37,330 nt of DNA from Geodermatophilus sp. DF01-2 (lineage in GTDB: Bacteria; Actinomycetota; Actinomycetes; Mycobacteriales; Geodermatophilaceae): assembly GCF_004571065.1 (NCBI RefSeq), contig NZ_SPQN01000044.1, positions 1 through 37,330 of the forward strand, written 5' to 3'. Position numbers and translations under genes: made by a program. Positions 21,532-30,163 of this stretch are shown in pieces. The notes beneath the pieces were generated by a model. It searched no databases and was not told the origin of the DNA. It worked only from the letters and a program-made list of their open reading frames with translations. The first letter of the stretch is position 1. Each line of letters starts with the position of its first letter.

Positions 21532-22137
21532 GTGCCGGTAGGTCCCGAACCCGGTGGCGCGTCCGCGGAGCCGTACGCCGACGCACCGCCGACCGGTCGG
21601 CCGTGGCTGCGGCTCGCCGTCCTCGGGGTGCTCCTCGCGGCGGCGACGGTGGTGGCGCTGACCGTCGACCGGCCCGGGGTGCCGGCCCTGCAGGCGTGGC
21701 TGGACGACGCCGGGCCGGTGGGCTGGACCGCCGTCGTCCTGGGCATGGCCGGCGCGCTGATGACGCCCGTCCCGCGGACCGCCCTGTCGGTCCTGCTCGG
21801 CGCCGCGGCCGGGTTCCCCGCGGGGCTGGCGGTGGCGGCCGCCGCCGGCTGGCTCGGCGGGATGGGCGGGTTCGCCCTCGGCCGACAGCTGGGCCGCGCC
21901 GCCGTCGCCCGCCTCGTCGGGCATCGGCTGGCCCGCGCCGACCGGCTGTTCCGCGACCGCGGCTTCCTCGCCGTCGCGCTCGCGCGGGTCAGCCCGGTGC
22001 CGTTCTGGGTGGTCAGCTACGCGGCCGGTCTGTCCAGTGTGCGGTGGTCGCCGCACGCGCTGGGGACGCTGGTCGGCGTCCTGCCGGGCGCGGTGCTGCA
22101 CGTCGGGATCGGCGCCTCGGTCGTGGGCTGGCTGTAG
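21532..22137 (+). CDS. VTT-domain membrane protein (TVP38/TMEM64, DedA-related)
   Basis: 201 residues. A short hydrophilic N-terminus is followed by a membrane segment (about 27-44), then the VTT core with 'ALMTPVPRTALSVLLGAAAG', 'GWLGGMGGFALGRQLGR', the charged loop and 'FLAVALARVSPVPFWVVSYA', and a final hydrophobic stretch. Such proteins are linked to lipid scrambling or transport at the membrane. The GTG at 21532 has no good ribosome site; a leaderless mRNA or a different start cannot be excluded. Stand-alone gene, divergent from lysE. Confidence 0.82.
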   Translation: MPVGPEPGGASAEPYADAPPTGRPWLRLAVLGVLLAAATVVALTVDRPGVPALQAWLDDAGPVGWTAVVLGMAGALMTPVPRTALSVLLGAAAGFPAGLAVAAAAGWLGGMGGFALGRQLGRAAVARLVGHRLARADRLFRDRGFLAVALARVSPVPFWVVSYAAGLSSVRWSPHALGTLVGVLPGAVLHVGIGASVVGWL

Positions 22138-22192
22138 CCCGCCGTCACCCTTTCGGGTCCGCTCCGGCCGGGTCATCCTCACGGACGGTGTG

Positions 22193-22219
22193 CCTGGTGC
22201 CACAATGGTGAACACCAGG
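22193..22219. promoter_or_regulatory. Inverted repeat CCTGGTG...CACCAGG upstream of the 49-residue gene
   Basis: CCTGGTG (22193-22199) and CACCAGG (22213-22219) are perfect inverted arms separated by 13 bases, ending 19 bases before the ATG of the small gene. The size and spacing fit a dimer-binding operator or a leader hairpin. It may control the small gene. No experimental parallel is known to me. Confidence 0.4.
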
Positions 22220-22238
22220 TGAACGAGAGGTGGCTGCC

Positions 22239-22388
22239 ATGCGTATCAATCCGTGTCCGCAGGTTCGCTGGGTGCCGGTCGTCGACAGCGCCGGGCACCG
22301 GCACATGGAGATGCGCTGGACCGTGCCCACCCCGTCGCGGCCGACCGCGCAGCCGACGGCCGCGCCCACCACGCTCCGGGCCGCTTGA
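22239..22388 (+). CDS. Small 49-residue hypothetical protein
   Basis: 49 residues, beginning 'MRINPCPQVRWVPVVDSAGH' and continuing 'RHMEMRWTVPTP', then an Ala/Pro/Thr-rich tail. The ATG is preceded by GAGAGGTGG at a good distance, and an inverted repeat lies just upstream. The W-V-P-V-V-D...M-E-M-R-W pattern looks like a conserved core of small actinobacterial proteins, although I cannot name a family. No signal peptide or membrane segment; one cysteine. The gene stands alone in the 425-base gap between the VTT gene and the HNH gene. I see nothing else between 22389 and 22530. Confidence 0.55.
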   Translation: MRINPCPQVRWVPVVDSAGHRHMEMRWTVPTPSRPTAQPTAAPTTLRAA

Positions 22389-22534
22389 TCCGACCGGCCG
22401 CCGTCCGGACTGCCGACTCCCCGCCGCTGGCCCTCCATCTCTCGCGCCGGTCAGGCACCCGGAAAGCACCTACCCGGTGATCAACTGATCGGCCCTGTCC
22501 CAGCTGCTGTCCTTCCTGGTCAGCGGCCGAAAAC

Positions 22535-22556
22535 TGTCGGACCCGCGCCGTAGGTT
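22535..22556 (+). promoter_or_regulatory. Conserved-type element TGTCGG...TAGGTT before the DUF222 gene
   Basis: TGTCGG (22535-22540) and TAGGTT (22551-22556) precede the GTG at 22563. TAGGTT sits at -10 distance for a transcript that starts at the GTG itself, which would make the mRNA leaderless; no ribosome site is present. The 10-base spacing between the two boxes is too short for a normal sigma-70 promoter, so TGTCGG may be part of an operator instead. Confidence 0.4.
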
Positions 22557-22562
22557 CGTGAT

Positions 22563-24155
22563 GTGTTCATCGGTGGTGGCTACGGCGTGGGTCTGACGGT
22601 GACCGACGTCGAGTTGCCGTTGGTCGCGCCGCCGGGGATGTCGTGGCCGTCGCTGGGTGAGCTGCTGCCGGTGCACGCCCGCTCGCCGGAGGAGAAGGCG
22701 CTGGAGTTGCAGCGGGTGCAGCAGCTCAAGGCCGAACTGGCCGCCTACGAGCTGGAGCTGGTGGCGGCGTTCGCCGCCGACCGGCCGGCCTCGGCCGACC
22801 GGCAGCCCGGTCAGCCCGGTGCCGCGGCTGACGCCGGGAACGACGCGGTGCCGGGCGTGGGCGCGCCGGAGGGGGTGAGCGAGTTCTTCGCCGACGAACT
22901 GGCCTTGACGGTGAACTGCGCGCGGGCGACGGCGACCACGCTGACCGAGTACGCGCTGACGCTGACCGGCCCGCTGCGGGCCACGCACGCCGAGCTGACC
23001 CAGGGCCGACTGGATCCGGCGCGCGCCCGGGCGATGGCCGCCGAACTCGGCTGGAAGATCCGCGACACCGACCCCGACATCGTCGCCGCGGTGGAGGCCG
23101 CGGTGCTGCCCGAGGCCGCCGGGTTGTCGGTGCGCAAGCTCAAGGAGCGGCTGCGCGCCGAGTTGGCCGCCCGGGACGCCGCGGCGTCGGATCGCCGCCG
23201 CGAGCAGGCGCACCGGGCGGTGAACGTGCGCCGCCGTCCGGTCGGCGACGGGATCAGCGAGCTGGTCGCCGGCATGCCCGACGAGCTGGCCGCGGCGTGC
23301 CAGGCCACCATCGACGAGCTGGCCTGGCGGGCCAAGCAGGCCGGCGACGAGCGGCCGATCGGGATGCTGCGGTCGGGAATCCTGGCCGACCTGGTGCTGC
23401 GGCCCTGGCTGGTGCCCGAGCCGGTGGCCGCCCACGTCGAGGTGCAGGTGCCGATCGGCGCGCTGACCCCGGAGCGGTTCCTGGCCGCCGGTGCGCCGCT
23501 GCCGCCGGTCTTTCAGCGGCCCGGCAGTGTCGCGGAGCCGACCGGCACGCTCGCCGGGGTGCCGATCACCGCCGCGCACGTGCGCGACCTGCTGGCCCAG
23601 CTCGACGCCATCGGCCTCCAGGCACCGCCCGGGGGCAGCCTGACCTTCTCGTTCACCGACGACGCAGGCGCCCTGCAGGCCGTCGCCACGCTGCGCGAGC
23701 TGCGCGCCGCCGGCCGGCGCGGCTGCCGCGACCACCCGGGGAGCGACTGCGGCTGCCCGGTGATCACCCGGCCCGCACCGACCGACGCCTACCAGCCCAC
23801 CGCGGCGCAGGACCGGTTCATCACCACCCGGGACCGCAGCTGTCGGCACCCCGGCTGCGACAACCGGGCCGGCTGGGCCGACGCCGACCACGTCATTCCG
23901 CACGCCGCCGGCGGGGCCACCGACTGCTCGAACTTGTGCTGTCTGTGTCGGCGGCACCATCGGCTCAAGACCTTCGCCCGCGGCTGGGTCTACACGATGA
24001 CCCCCGACGGCATCCTCACCGTCACCACCCCCGCCGGCGTCACCCGCACCACCCGACCACCCGGCCTCCAGCTCACCGGACCCCGCGTCCTCACCCGCCC
24101 ACCCGACCAACCACCACCGGAACCCGACCCCGCCGACGACCCACCACCGTTCTAG
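22563..24155 (+). CDS. DUF222 / HNH endonuclease-type protein (13E12 family)
   Basis: 530 residues. The N-terminal two-thirds are DUF222, a largely helical domain; the C-terminal end carries an HNH nuclease motif (427-469): 'CRHPGCDNRAGWADADHV', 'IPHAAGG', then 'NLCCLCRRHHRLK', with the paired cysteines and the D-H of the first HNH position. The extreme C-terminus is a Pro/Asp tail. Actinobacterial genomes carry many copies, often near mobile DNA; the cellular role is unknown. The start codon GTG at 22563 was preferred because it lies at the proper distance from TAGGTT. Nothing else mobile is seen beside it. Confidence 0.9.
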   Translation: MFIGGGYGVGLTVTDVELPLVAPPGMSWPSLGELLPVHARSPEEKALELQRVQQLKAELAAYELELVAAFAADRPASADRQPGQPGAAADAGNDAVPGVGAPEGVSEFFADELALTVNCARATATTLTEYALTLTGPLRATHAELTQGRLDPARARAMAAELGWKIRDTDPDIVAAVEAAVLPEAAGLSVRKLKERLRAELAARDAAASDRRREQAHRAVNVRRRPVGDGISELVAGMPDELAAACQATIDELAWRAKQAGDERPIGMLRSGILADLVLRPWLVPEPVAAHVEVQVPIGALTPERFLAAGAPLPPVFQRPGSVAEPTGTLAGVPITAAHVRDLLAQLDAIGLQAPPGGSLTFSFTDDAGALQAVATLRELRAAGRRGCRDHPGSDCGCPVITRPAPTDAYQPTAAQDRFITTRDRSCRHPGCDNRAGWADADHVIPHAAGGATDCSNLCCLCRRHHRLKTFARGWVYTMTPDGILTVTTPAGVTRTTRPPGLQLTGPRVLTRPPDQPPPEPDPADDPPPF

Positions 24156-24223
24156 AGCCCGACCGACCCGAGCCCCGCGGCGGCGACACACCCGCAGCGG
24201 GGCCGGGCGGGCTGAGCGGCACG

Positions 24224-24691
24224 ATGGTGACCATGAACCCGGCGGGGACTCCGGACGAGCTCGCGCGCATGATCAGCCGCCTGTACGAGGAACACGAGCG
24301 CGCTGCCTTCCCCGACCGTCTCCGCGCCGAGGAACCGTCGGGCGTGAACCTCGTGCTCGTCGACGCACGTCTCGCTGGCTGTGTCGCGACATGGCAGGCC
24401 AGCGGAGGCCGACCCGACGCAGCACAGGGGGTCATCGTGCGTGAGTGCCTGGATGACCTCGACCGGGTCCTCCACCGGCTGACCGACGGCCACGAGCAGC
24501 TGTACGCCCGGCGACTGCACGAGCTCGCCCAGCTCCTGGTGCGGTCCGGCGACTGCGGCTCAGCCGAGTGCGAGCACCCGGACCAGCTGCCGGGCGGCGT
24601 CCCCGCCGTCCGTGATCGCGACGTCGAGGGCGCCGGGCACGTCCAGGTCGTCGAGCAGCCGATGAACCACCGCGCGGCTCGCGGTCGGTGA
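24224..24691 (+). CDS. Hypothetical protein, 3' end antisense to the cysteine ligase gene
   Basis: 155 residues from the ATG at 24224, with another ATG three codons on. The first 110 residues look like a normal soluble protein with helices such as 'ARMISRLYEEHERAAF' and 'CLDDLDRVLHRL', and one small segment 'VNLVLVDARLAGCVATW'. No family was recognised. No ribosome site is visible. The last 44 residues are encoded antisense to the end of the convergent MshC-like gene (24560-24691), which casts doubt on the C-terminus: the original stop may have been lost by a frameshift. Third codon positions are still GC-rich in the unshared part, so the gene is probably real. Confidence 0.5.
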   Translation: MVTMNPAGTPDELARMISRLYEEHERAAFPDRLRAEEPSGVNLVLVDARLAGCVATWQASGGRPDAAQGVIVRECLDDLDRVLHRLTDGHEQLYARRLHELAQLLVRSGDCGSAECEHPDQLPGGVPAVRDRDVEGAGHVQVVEQPMNHRAARGR

Positions 24692-25735
24692 CGACCCGGG
24701 ACGGCCGGCGGCGGAGAAGAGCGCGTCCAGCCGCCCGGAGGCCGCCTCGAGCAGCTCCGGTCGGTACTCCCACGGGTCTGACCACGGCCGGTCGAGCACG
24801 AGCAGCCGCAGCACCGGGCCGGTGGTCTCCCGCAGCAGGTCGGCGACGAGGGTGAGGTTGCCGGTCGACTTGGCCATCTTGGCGCCGTCCTGCGAGACCG
24901 CGCCGACGTGCATCCGGCTCCGCGCGAACGGCGCCACACCCGACGCCGCCTCCGCCATCGCGGCCTGGTGCGCGTGGTGAGGGAACGCCAGATCGGCACC
25001 ACCCACGAGGACGTCGATGCCACGGCCGAGGGTCGCCGTCGCCATGGCCGCGCACTCGGCGTGCCATCCCGGCCGTCCCCATCCCCAGGGTGAGGGCCAG
25101 GCGGGGTCGCGCTCCCCGGAGGGTCGCCACACCGGGACGTCGAAGGGGTCCTCGCGCAGCGGGTCGTCCGGGTCGTCGCCGAACTCGGCGGCGAGCGCCC
25201 GCGCCGGCGCCGCATCGAGCCCCGCGGACGAGACCACCCCGGCGCCGCGGAAGAACACGTGACCCTCGCGCTCGTACGCGCGGTCGGCGCGCAGCAGCGC
25301 CGCGGCCAGCTGCTGCACGTGCGGGATGTGGTGCCGGGCGCGGGGCGCGTGCGCCGGCGGCCGGACGCCGAGCGCGCGCATGTCCTGCTCGAAGGCGAAC
25401 TCCTGGCTCAGCGCGAACTCGTCGTAGTGCCGGCCGCGGGCGTCGGCCGCCCGGGTCAGGACGTCGTCGACGTCGGTGACGTTGCGACTGGTGACCACCT
25501 CGGCACCGGCCAGCCGGAGCACCGCGCCGAGGACGTCGGCCCACACGAACGTCGCCGCGTGGCCGAGGTGGGTCACGTCGTAGGGCGTGATCCCGCAGAC
25601 GTAGACGCGGGCCGGGCTGCTCACCGGCAGCGGCCGCCCGCCCAGCCGCAGGTCCGCGGTGCGGACGTCGACCGGCTCGGCGACGCGACCGGCGACACCG
25701 ACGATCCCGGGTGAGGTCGGAGGAGACAGGGCCAT
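24560..25735 (-). CDS. MshC-like / cysteinyl-tRNA synthetase-related cysteine ligase
   Basis: 391 residues. A class I synthetase catalytic domain: 'VYVCGITPYDVTHLGHAATF' contains the HIGH motif, 'MAKST' stands for KMSKS, and 'GRPGWHAECAAMA' and 'FPHHAHQAAMAE' contain zinc ligands (Cys, Cys, His). It lacks the anticodon-binding domain of real CysRS, so it is closest to MshC, which joins cysteine to glucosaminyl-inositol in mycothiol synthesis. It is shorter and more divergent than typical MshC (about 410 residues), so it may be a paralogue with another amine substrate. The gene is divergent from pdxY (start codons 51 bases apart) and convergent, overlapping by 132 bases, with the hypothetical gene at 24224. 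Confidence 0.78.
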   Translation of the reverse strand: MALSPPTSPGIVGVAGRVAEPVDVRTADLRLGGRPLPVSSPARVYVCGITPYDVTHLGHAATFVWADVLGAVLRLAGAEVVTSRNVTDVDDVLTRAADARGRHYDEFALSQEFAFEQDMRALGVRPPAHAPRARHHIPHVQQLAAALLRADRAYEREGHVFFRGAGVVSSAGLDAAPARALAAEFGDDPDDPLREDPFDVPVWRPSGERDPAWPSPWGWGRPGWHAECAAMATATLGRGIDVLVGGADLAFPHHAHQAAMAEAASGVAPFARSRMHVGAVSQDGAKMAKSTGNLTLVADLLRETTGPVLRLLVLDRPWSDPWEYRPELLEAASGRLDALFSAAGRPGSSPTASRAVVHRLLDDLDVPGALDVAITDGGDAARQLVRVLALG

Positions 25736-25786
25736 ACCGCCATCCTGCCCGTGAGCGCCGAGGACCCGCTGTGCGACCGTTCCCCC

Positions 25787-26638
<852 letters not shown>

Positions 26639-26640
26639 GG

Positions 26641-26887
26641 AAGGACCCTCCCGCCCGGCCCGTGCGGCACGCCCGGGCGCGTACCCGGCCGGAGCTGCGC
26701 CGCCCGTTCCGCGTGCCGTCCGACCCGTCCGCCCCGTCCTGCCCGCGCCGGCCTGCCTGGTCCTGAGGACCGATCTCGCCGTCGACCCTGGCTGCGGTTC
26801 CTCGCCTGGCCGGCGCCGGGTCTGCCGGTCTGCGCGGTGTACGGCTACCGGCACTCACGGCTGCGCGACCGCGCCGGCGCCCCCTGA
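26641..26887 (+). pseudogene. Amino-acid permease (APC superfamily) C-terminal remnant
   Basis: The stretch after pdxY contains scattered pieces of an APC permease in order but different frames: 'RTRPELRRPFRVP' (about 26680-26718), 'VLPAPACLVL' (about 26736-26765), and 'PWLRFLAWPAPGLPVCAVYG' followed by 'YRHSRLRDRAGAP' and a stop (about 26785-26887). In intact permeases these sit in the last 100 residues: cytoplasmic 'RRPFRVP' loop, a membrane helix, another helix and the Y-G-x-R-H-S tail. The helix between is truncated and the rest of the gene is absent. A GGAAGGACCCTCC sequence like the C-rich repeat starts the remnant (26638 onward). Confidence 0.65.
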
Positions 26888-26888
26888 C

Positions 26889-27836
26889 TCAGGGGACCAG
26901 CACGAGCTTGCCGTGCGTGTGGCCGGCCATGCCCTGCCGGTGCGCCGCGGCGACCTCCTCCAGCGGGAAGGTCCCGGCGACGACGACCTCGAGCCGGCCG
27001 GCGCCGGCGGCCTCGGCCAGCTCGAGCCGCGCGGCGTCCCGCAGCTCGGCGCCCGGGTCGGCACCCGGCCCGCCGCCGAGCGCCTGGATGCCGTCGGCCG
27101 CGGCCCGGCCGAACGCGGCGATGGTGGCGATGCGCCGCCTGTCGGCCACCAGCTCCAGGGAGACGTCGACGGCCTCGTCGGTGCCGACCAGGTCGACGGC
27201 GGCGTCCACGCCGCCCGGGGCGGCGGCACGCACCCGGTCGGCCAGCCCGTCGCCGTAGCGCACCGGCTCCGCGCCGAACCGGCGCACCAGCTCCGCACCG
27301 TCGCCGCCGACCGTGCCGACGACGCGCGCGCCGCGCAGCCCCGCGAGCTGCACGGCCATCAGCCCCACCCCGCCGGCCGCGCCGTGCACCAGCACGGTGC
27401 CGCCCGCCCCGACGCCGGTCGCGGTGAGCGCGTGCACCGCGGTCGCCCCGGTGAGCATCAGGCCGGCGGCCTGCTCCCACCCGAGGGACGCCGGCTTGGG
27501 CACCAGGGCCGCCGTGGGGACGACGAGCTCGGCGGCGTACCCGCCGGAGACCCGGAACCCGACGACCTCGGCGCCGACCGACAACGGGCCGGCCGGGCCG
27601 ACGGCGTCCGGCCCCACCGCGGTGACCACTCCGGACACCTCGAACCCGAGGCGCTTCGGCAGCCGGCCCGGGTCGCTGCCGAACGCGCCGGTGTAGCTCT
27701 TCCAGTCCGCCGGGTTGACCCCGGCGGCGCGGACCCCGATCCGGGCCTGCCCCGGCCCTGGGTCGCCCACCGGCTCGTCGACGACGGCCAGCACCTCGGG
27801 GCCGCCGTAGGCGGTGGCCAGGACGACGCGGGTCAT
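26889..27836 (-). CDS. NADP-dependent oxidoreductase, quinone oxidoreductase type (MDR family)
   Basis: 315 residues. A medium-chain dehydrogenase/reductase without zinc ligands: N-terminal GroES-like part with 'AAGVNPADWKSYTGAFG' and 'GFEVSGVVTAVGPDAVG', then the Rossmann part with the nucleotide motif 'VLVHGAAGGVGLMAVQLAG'. It reduces quinones or conjugated enones with NADPH. The ATG overlaps the stop of the semialdehyde dehydrogenase by four bases (ATGA), so the two are made together. The stop codon lies in a small palindrome (26881-26895) shared with the end of the permease remnant. Confidence 0.9.
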   Translation of the reverse strand: MTRVVLATAYGGPEVLAVVDEPVGDPGPGQARIGVRAAGVNPADWKSYTGAFGSDPGRLPKRLGFEVSGVVTAVGPDAVGPAGPLSVGAEVVGFRVSGGYAAELVVPTAALVPKPASLGWEQAAGLMLTGATAVHALTATGVGAGGTVLVHGAAGGVGLMAVQLAGLRGARVVGTVGGDGAELVRRFGAEPVRYGDGLADRVRAAAPGGVDAAVDLVGTDEAVDVSLELVADRRRIATIAAFGRAAADGIQALGGGPGADPGAELRDAARLELAEAAGAGRLEVVVAGTFPLEEVAAAHRQGMAGHTHGKLVLVP

Positions 27837-29257
27837 TCCGACGCGGCCGCCGCGGTGCTGCGGTCGTTGTGCTCGCTGCTGGGCGCGCCGATCCACACGG
27901 TCTTGGCGTTGGTGAACTCGTACATGCCGACCTCGGTCAGCTCGCGGCCGTAGCCGCTCTGCTTGACCCCGCCGAAGGGCAGCTCCGGGTAGCTGGTCGT
28001 CATGCCGTTGACGAACGCCATGCCGGACTGGATGTCGCGGATGAACCGCAGCCGCTCACCGGAGTCCTCGCTCCACAGGTTGGAGCCCAGGCCGTAGACG
28101 TGGTCGTTGGCCAGCCGGATCGCCTCGTCCAGGTCGGCGACGGTGTGCAGCGCGGCGACCGGGCCGAACACCTCCTCCGACCAGATCCCCATCTCCGGGG
28201 TCACGTCGGTCACCAGGGTCGGCTCGTAGAACCAGCCGGGCCGGTCGACCCGCTTGCCGCCGGTGACGACCGTGGCGCCCTTCTCGACGGCGTCGGCCAC
28301 GTAGCGCTCGACGTCCTCCCGCCCGGACTCGGTGGCCAGCGGGCCCACCTGGGTGTCCTCGGCCATCGGGTCGCCGACGGTGAGGGCGGCCAGCTTCTCG
28401 GCGAACAGCCGGGTGAACTCCTCGGCGACGTCGGCGTGGACGAAGAAGCGCTTGGCCGCGATGCAGCTCTGCCCGTTGTTCTGGCAGCGCGCGGTCACCG
28501 CGACCTCCGCGGCCCGCTCGAGGTCGGCCGAGGGCATGACGATGTAGGGATCGGACCCGCCGAGCTCGAGCACCGTCTTCTTCAGCGCGTCCCCGGCGAC
28601 CGTGGCCACCGACTGGCCGGCGGCGTTGCTGCCGGTCAGCGTCGCGGCGACCACCCGGTCGTCGCGGAGCACCCGCTCGACGGCTCCCGAGCCGATGAGC
28701 AGCGTCTGGAAGACGTCGTCGGGGAAGCCGGCCCGGCGGAACAGCTCCTCCAGGTAGAGGGCGGTCTGCGGCACGTTGCTGGCGTGCTTGAGCAGGCCCA
28801 CGTTGCCGGCCATGAGCGCCGGAGCGGCGAACCGCATCGCCTGCCACAGCGGGAAGTTCCACGGCATGACCGCGAGGACGACGCCCAGCGGCTGGTGGAC
28901 GACGTACGCCTCCACCGCGCCCACCGCGGCGGCGTCGACCGGCTGCGGCTGCAGCATCTGCTCACCGTGCTCGGCGTAGTAGCGCAGCGCCTTGGCGCAC
29001 TTGCCGACCTCCGCCTGCGCCGACGCCAGGGTCTTGCCCATCTCGGTGGTCATCAGCTCGGCGACCCGCTCGGCGTCGGCGTCCAGCACGTCGGCGGCGG
29101 CCCGCAGCCAGCCGGCCCGCTGCTGCGGGGTGGTCAGCCGGTAGCCCTCGAAGGCGGCGGCCGCGCGGGCGATCCTGTCCTCGACCGCCTCGTCCGACAG
29201 CGGCTCGAAGGTCTGCAGCGTCTCGCCGGTGGCGGGGTTGATCGTGGCGATGGCCAT
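27833..29257 (-). CDS. NADP-dependent succinic semialdehyde dehydrogenase
   Basis: 474 residues of the aldehyde dehydrogenase superfamily, with the opening 'MAIATINPATGETLQTFEPL' typical of actinobacterial GabD1-like enzymes. Catalytic Glu231 ('LELGGSDPYIV') and Cys265 ('NNGQSCIAAKR') are present, as is 'MPWNFPLWQAMRFAAPAL' of the cofactor site. It oxidises succinic semialdehyde to succinate, often closing GABA or 2-oxoglutarate bypass routes; related aldehydes are possible. The ATG has a strong site (GGAGGAACC). It is the first gene of the operon with the MDR reductase. No GABA transaminase is nearby. Confidence 0.88.
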   Translation of the reverse strand: MAIATINPATGETLQTFEPLSDEAVEDRIARAAAAFEGYRLTTPQQRAGWLRAAADVLDADAERVAELMTTEMGKTLASAQAEVGKCAKALRYYAEHGEQMLQPQPVDAAAVGAVEAYVVHQPLGVVLAVMPWNFPLWQAMRFAAPALMAGNVGLLKHASNVPQTALYLEELFRRAGFPDDVFQTLLIGSGAVERVLRDDRVVAATLTGSNAAGQSVATVAGDALKKTVLELGGSDPYIVMPSADLERAAEVAVTARCQNNGQSCIAAKRFFVHADVAEEFTRLFAEKLAALTVGDPMAEDTQVGPLATESGREDVERYVADAVEKGATVVTGGKRVDRPGWFYEPTLVTDVTPEMGIWSEEVFGPVAALHTVADLDEAIRLANDHVYGLGSNLWSEDSGERLRFIRDIQSGMAFVNGMTTSYPELPFGGVKQSGYGRELTEVGMYEFTNAKTVWIGAPSSEHNDRSTAAAASE

Positions 29258-29475
29258 GGGTGGTTCCTCCCGTCCGGGGTGCGGGGGACCCGGTGCGACG
29301 GCGGGAACGTGTGCCGTCCCGCAGCGGCGTCCCCGGCTGTGGTCCTGCCCTTCCCCGTGCCGCTCGGCCGCACACCCGGGCGCCCGAGGACCGGGCCGGC
29401 CGGGTCACGTCGACAGCGGGTCGAGGGTCGGAGAGGCGGGGGAGCCGGGCCGTGCGGCCCGTCGCCCCGACGGGG

Positions 29476-29850
29476 TCAGGTGCTCGTGTCGCGATCGGCC
29501 CGGGCGGCCATCCACGGCCAGCGCCCGTGCAGCTCCACCTCCAGGGCGAAGGAGAGGAACGTGCGGATCACCACGATGATCGCCAGCACGCCGACCGACG
29601 TGAAGGTCGGCGTCACGGCGACCGTGCGGATGATGTCCCCGGCGACGAGGATCTCCAGGCCCAGCAGGATGCTCCGCCCCAGGAAGCGCCTCGTGGAGGG
29701 GTAGGCCTCCTCCCGGCTACCGGGCCGGGCGACCCGGTAGCCGAACATCACCAGGCTGGCGACCACGCCGAGCGCGAGCACGGCGACACCGATGATCTCG
29801 ACCGCCAGGCCCACGGCCTCGACCACGCCCGTGACGGCGGAGTGGTTCAC
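29476..29850 (-). CDS. DUF1622 family membrane protein
   Basis: 124 residues from a GTG with site GGAGGAG. Three hydrophobic segments are visible, near 12-36 ('IIGVAVLALGVVASLVMF'), 60-80 and 85-105. Conserved features of the family: a middle 'LGRSILLGLEILVAGDIIRT' and 'VIRTFLSFALEVELHGRWPW' near the C-terminus. Function is unknown; some members are found with metal or cation handling genes. It overlaps by four bases with a small upstream reading frame (29847-30029). Confidence 0.85.
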   Translation of the reverse strand: MNHSAVTGVVEAVGLAVEIIGVAVLALGVVASLVMFGYRVARPGSREEAYPSTRRFLGRSILLGLEILVAGDIIRTVAVTPTFTSVGVLAIIVVIRTFLSFALEVELHGRWPWMAARADRDTST

Positions 29851-30029
29851 GACCGGTCTCCTCCGTGCCGCCGTCCCGCCGTGGCCTCACCCGTCGTCGT
29901 CGCCGGGCCGGTCGCGGTGATCGCTGCGCCCAGCAAGCCCGGCCGAGCGCTGCGGGGGTGTGTCCGATCGCCGCCGGAGCCGTGGCCGCGGACGACGGCC
30001 AGGTACCCGTCGGACGTGCTGGTGAGCAC
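29847..30029 (-). CDS. Possible small protein upstream of the DUF1622 gene
   Basis: 60 residues from a GTG with a strong site (GGGGGAGGGAGG just upstream). Its stop overlaps the GTG of the DUF1622 gene by four bases. The sequence is Thr/Gly/Arg-rich ('SDGYLAVVRGHGSGG' near the start) with no recognisable fold. The ribosome site and coupling favour translation, perhaps only to help start DUF1622. Composition is not clearly coding. The remaining 30030-30163 shows no gene. Confidence 0.35.
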   Translation of the reverse strand: MLTSTSDGYLAVVRGHGSGGDRTHPRSARPGLLGAAITATGPATTTGEATAGRRHGGDRS

Positions 30030-30163
30030 GGGCCTCCCTCCCCCGTCGGACGGGCGGCGGTGCGCCGCCCGTCCTGGCCACCCTCCGCGACCCTCGGGAC
30101 CACGGCCACTCGGGACCGCGGTCCAGGCGGCCACCGGCCCGGGCCACCGCGCTGGAACGGCGC

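Noticed and set aside
22563-24155. Intron-encoded homing endonuclease or active mobile element
   Set aside because: DUF222-HNH proteins are free-standing here; no intron structure, terminal repeats or target duplication was seen.
25751-25786. Earlier GTG start for PdxY
   Set aside because: Family members begin at the ATG ('MVAVLSIQSH'); the added 12 residues are unrelated.
26881-26895. Palindrome CCCCTGACTCAGGGG as a terminator
   Set aside because: The arms leave only a one-base loop, so no stable full hairpin; it covers two stop codons and may be chance.
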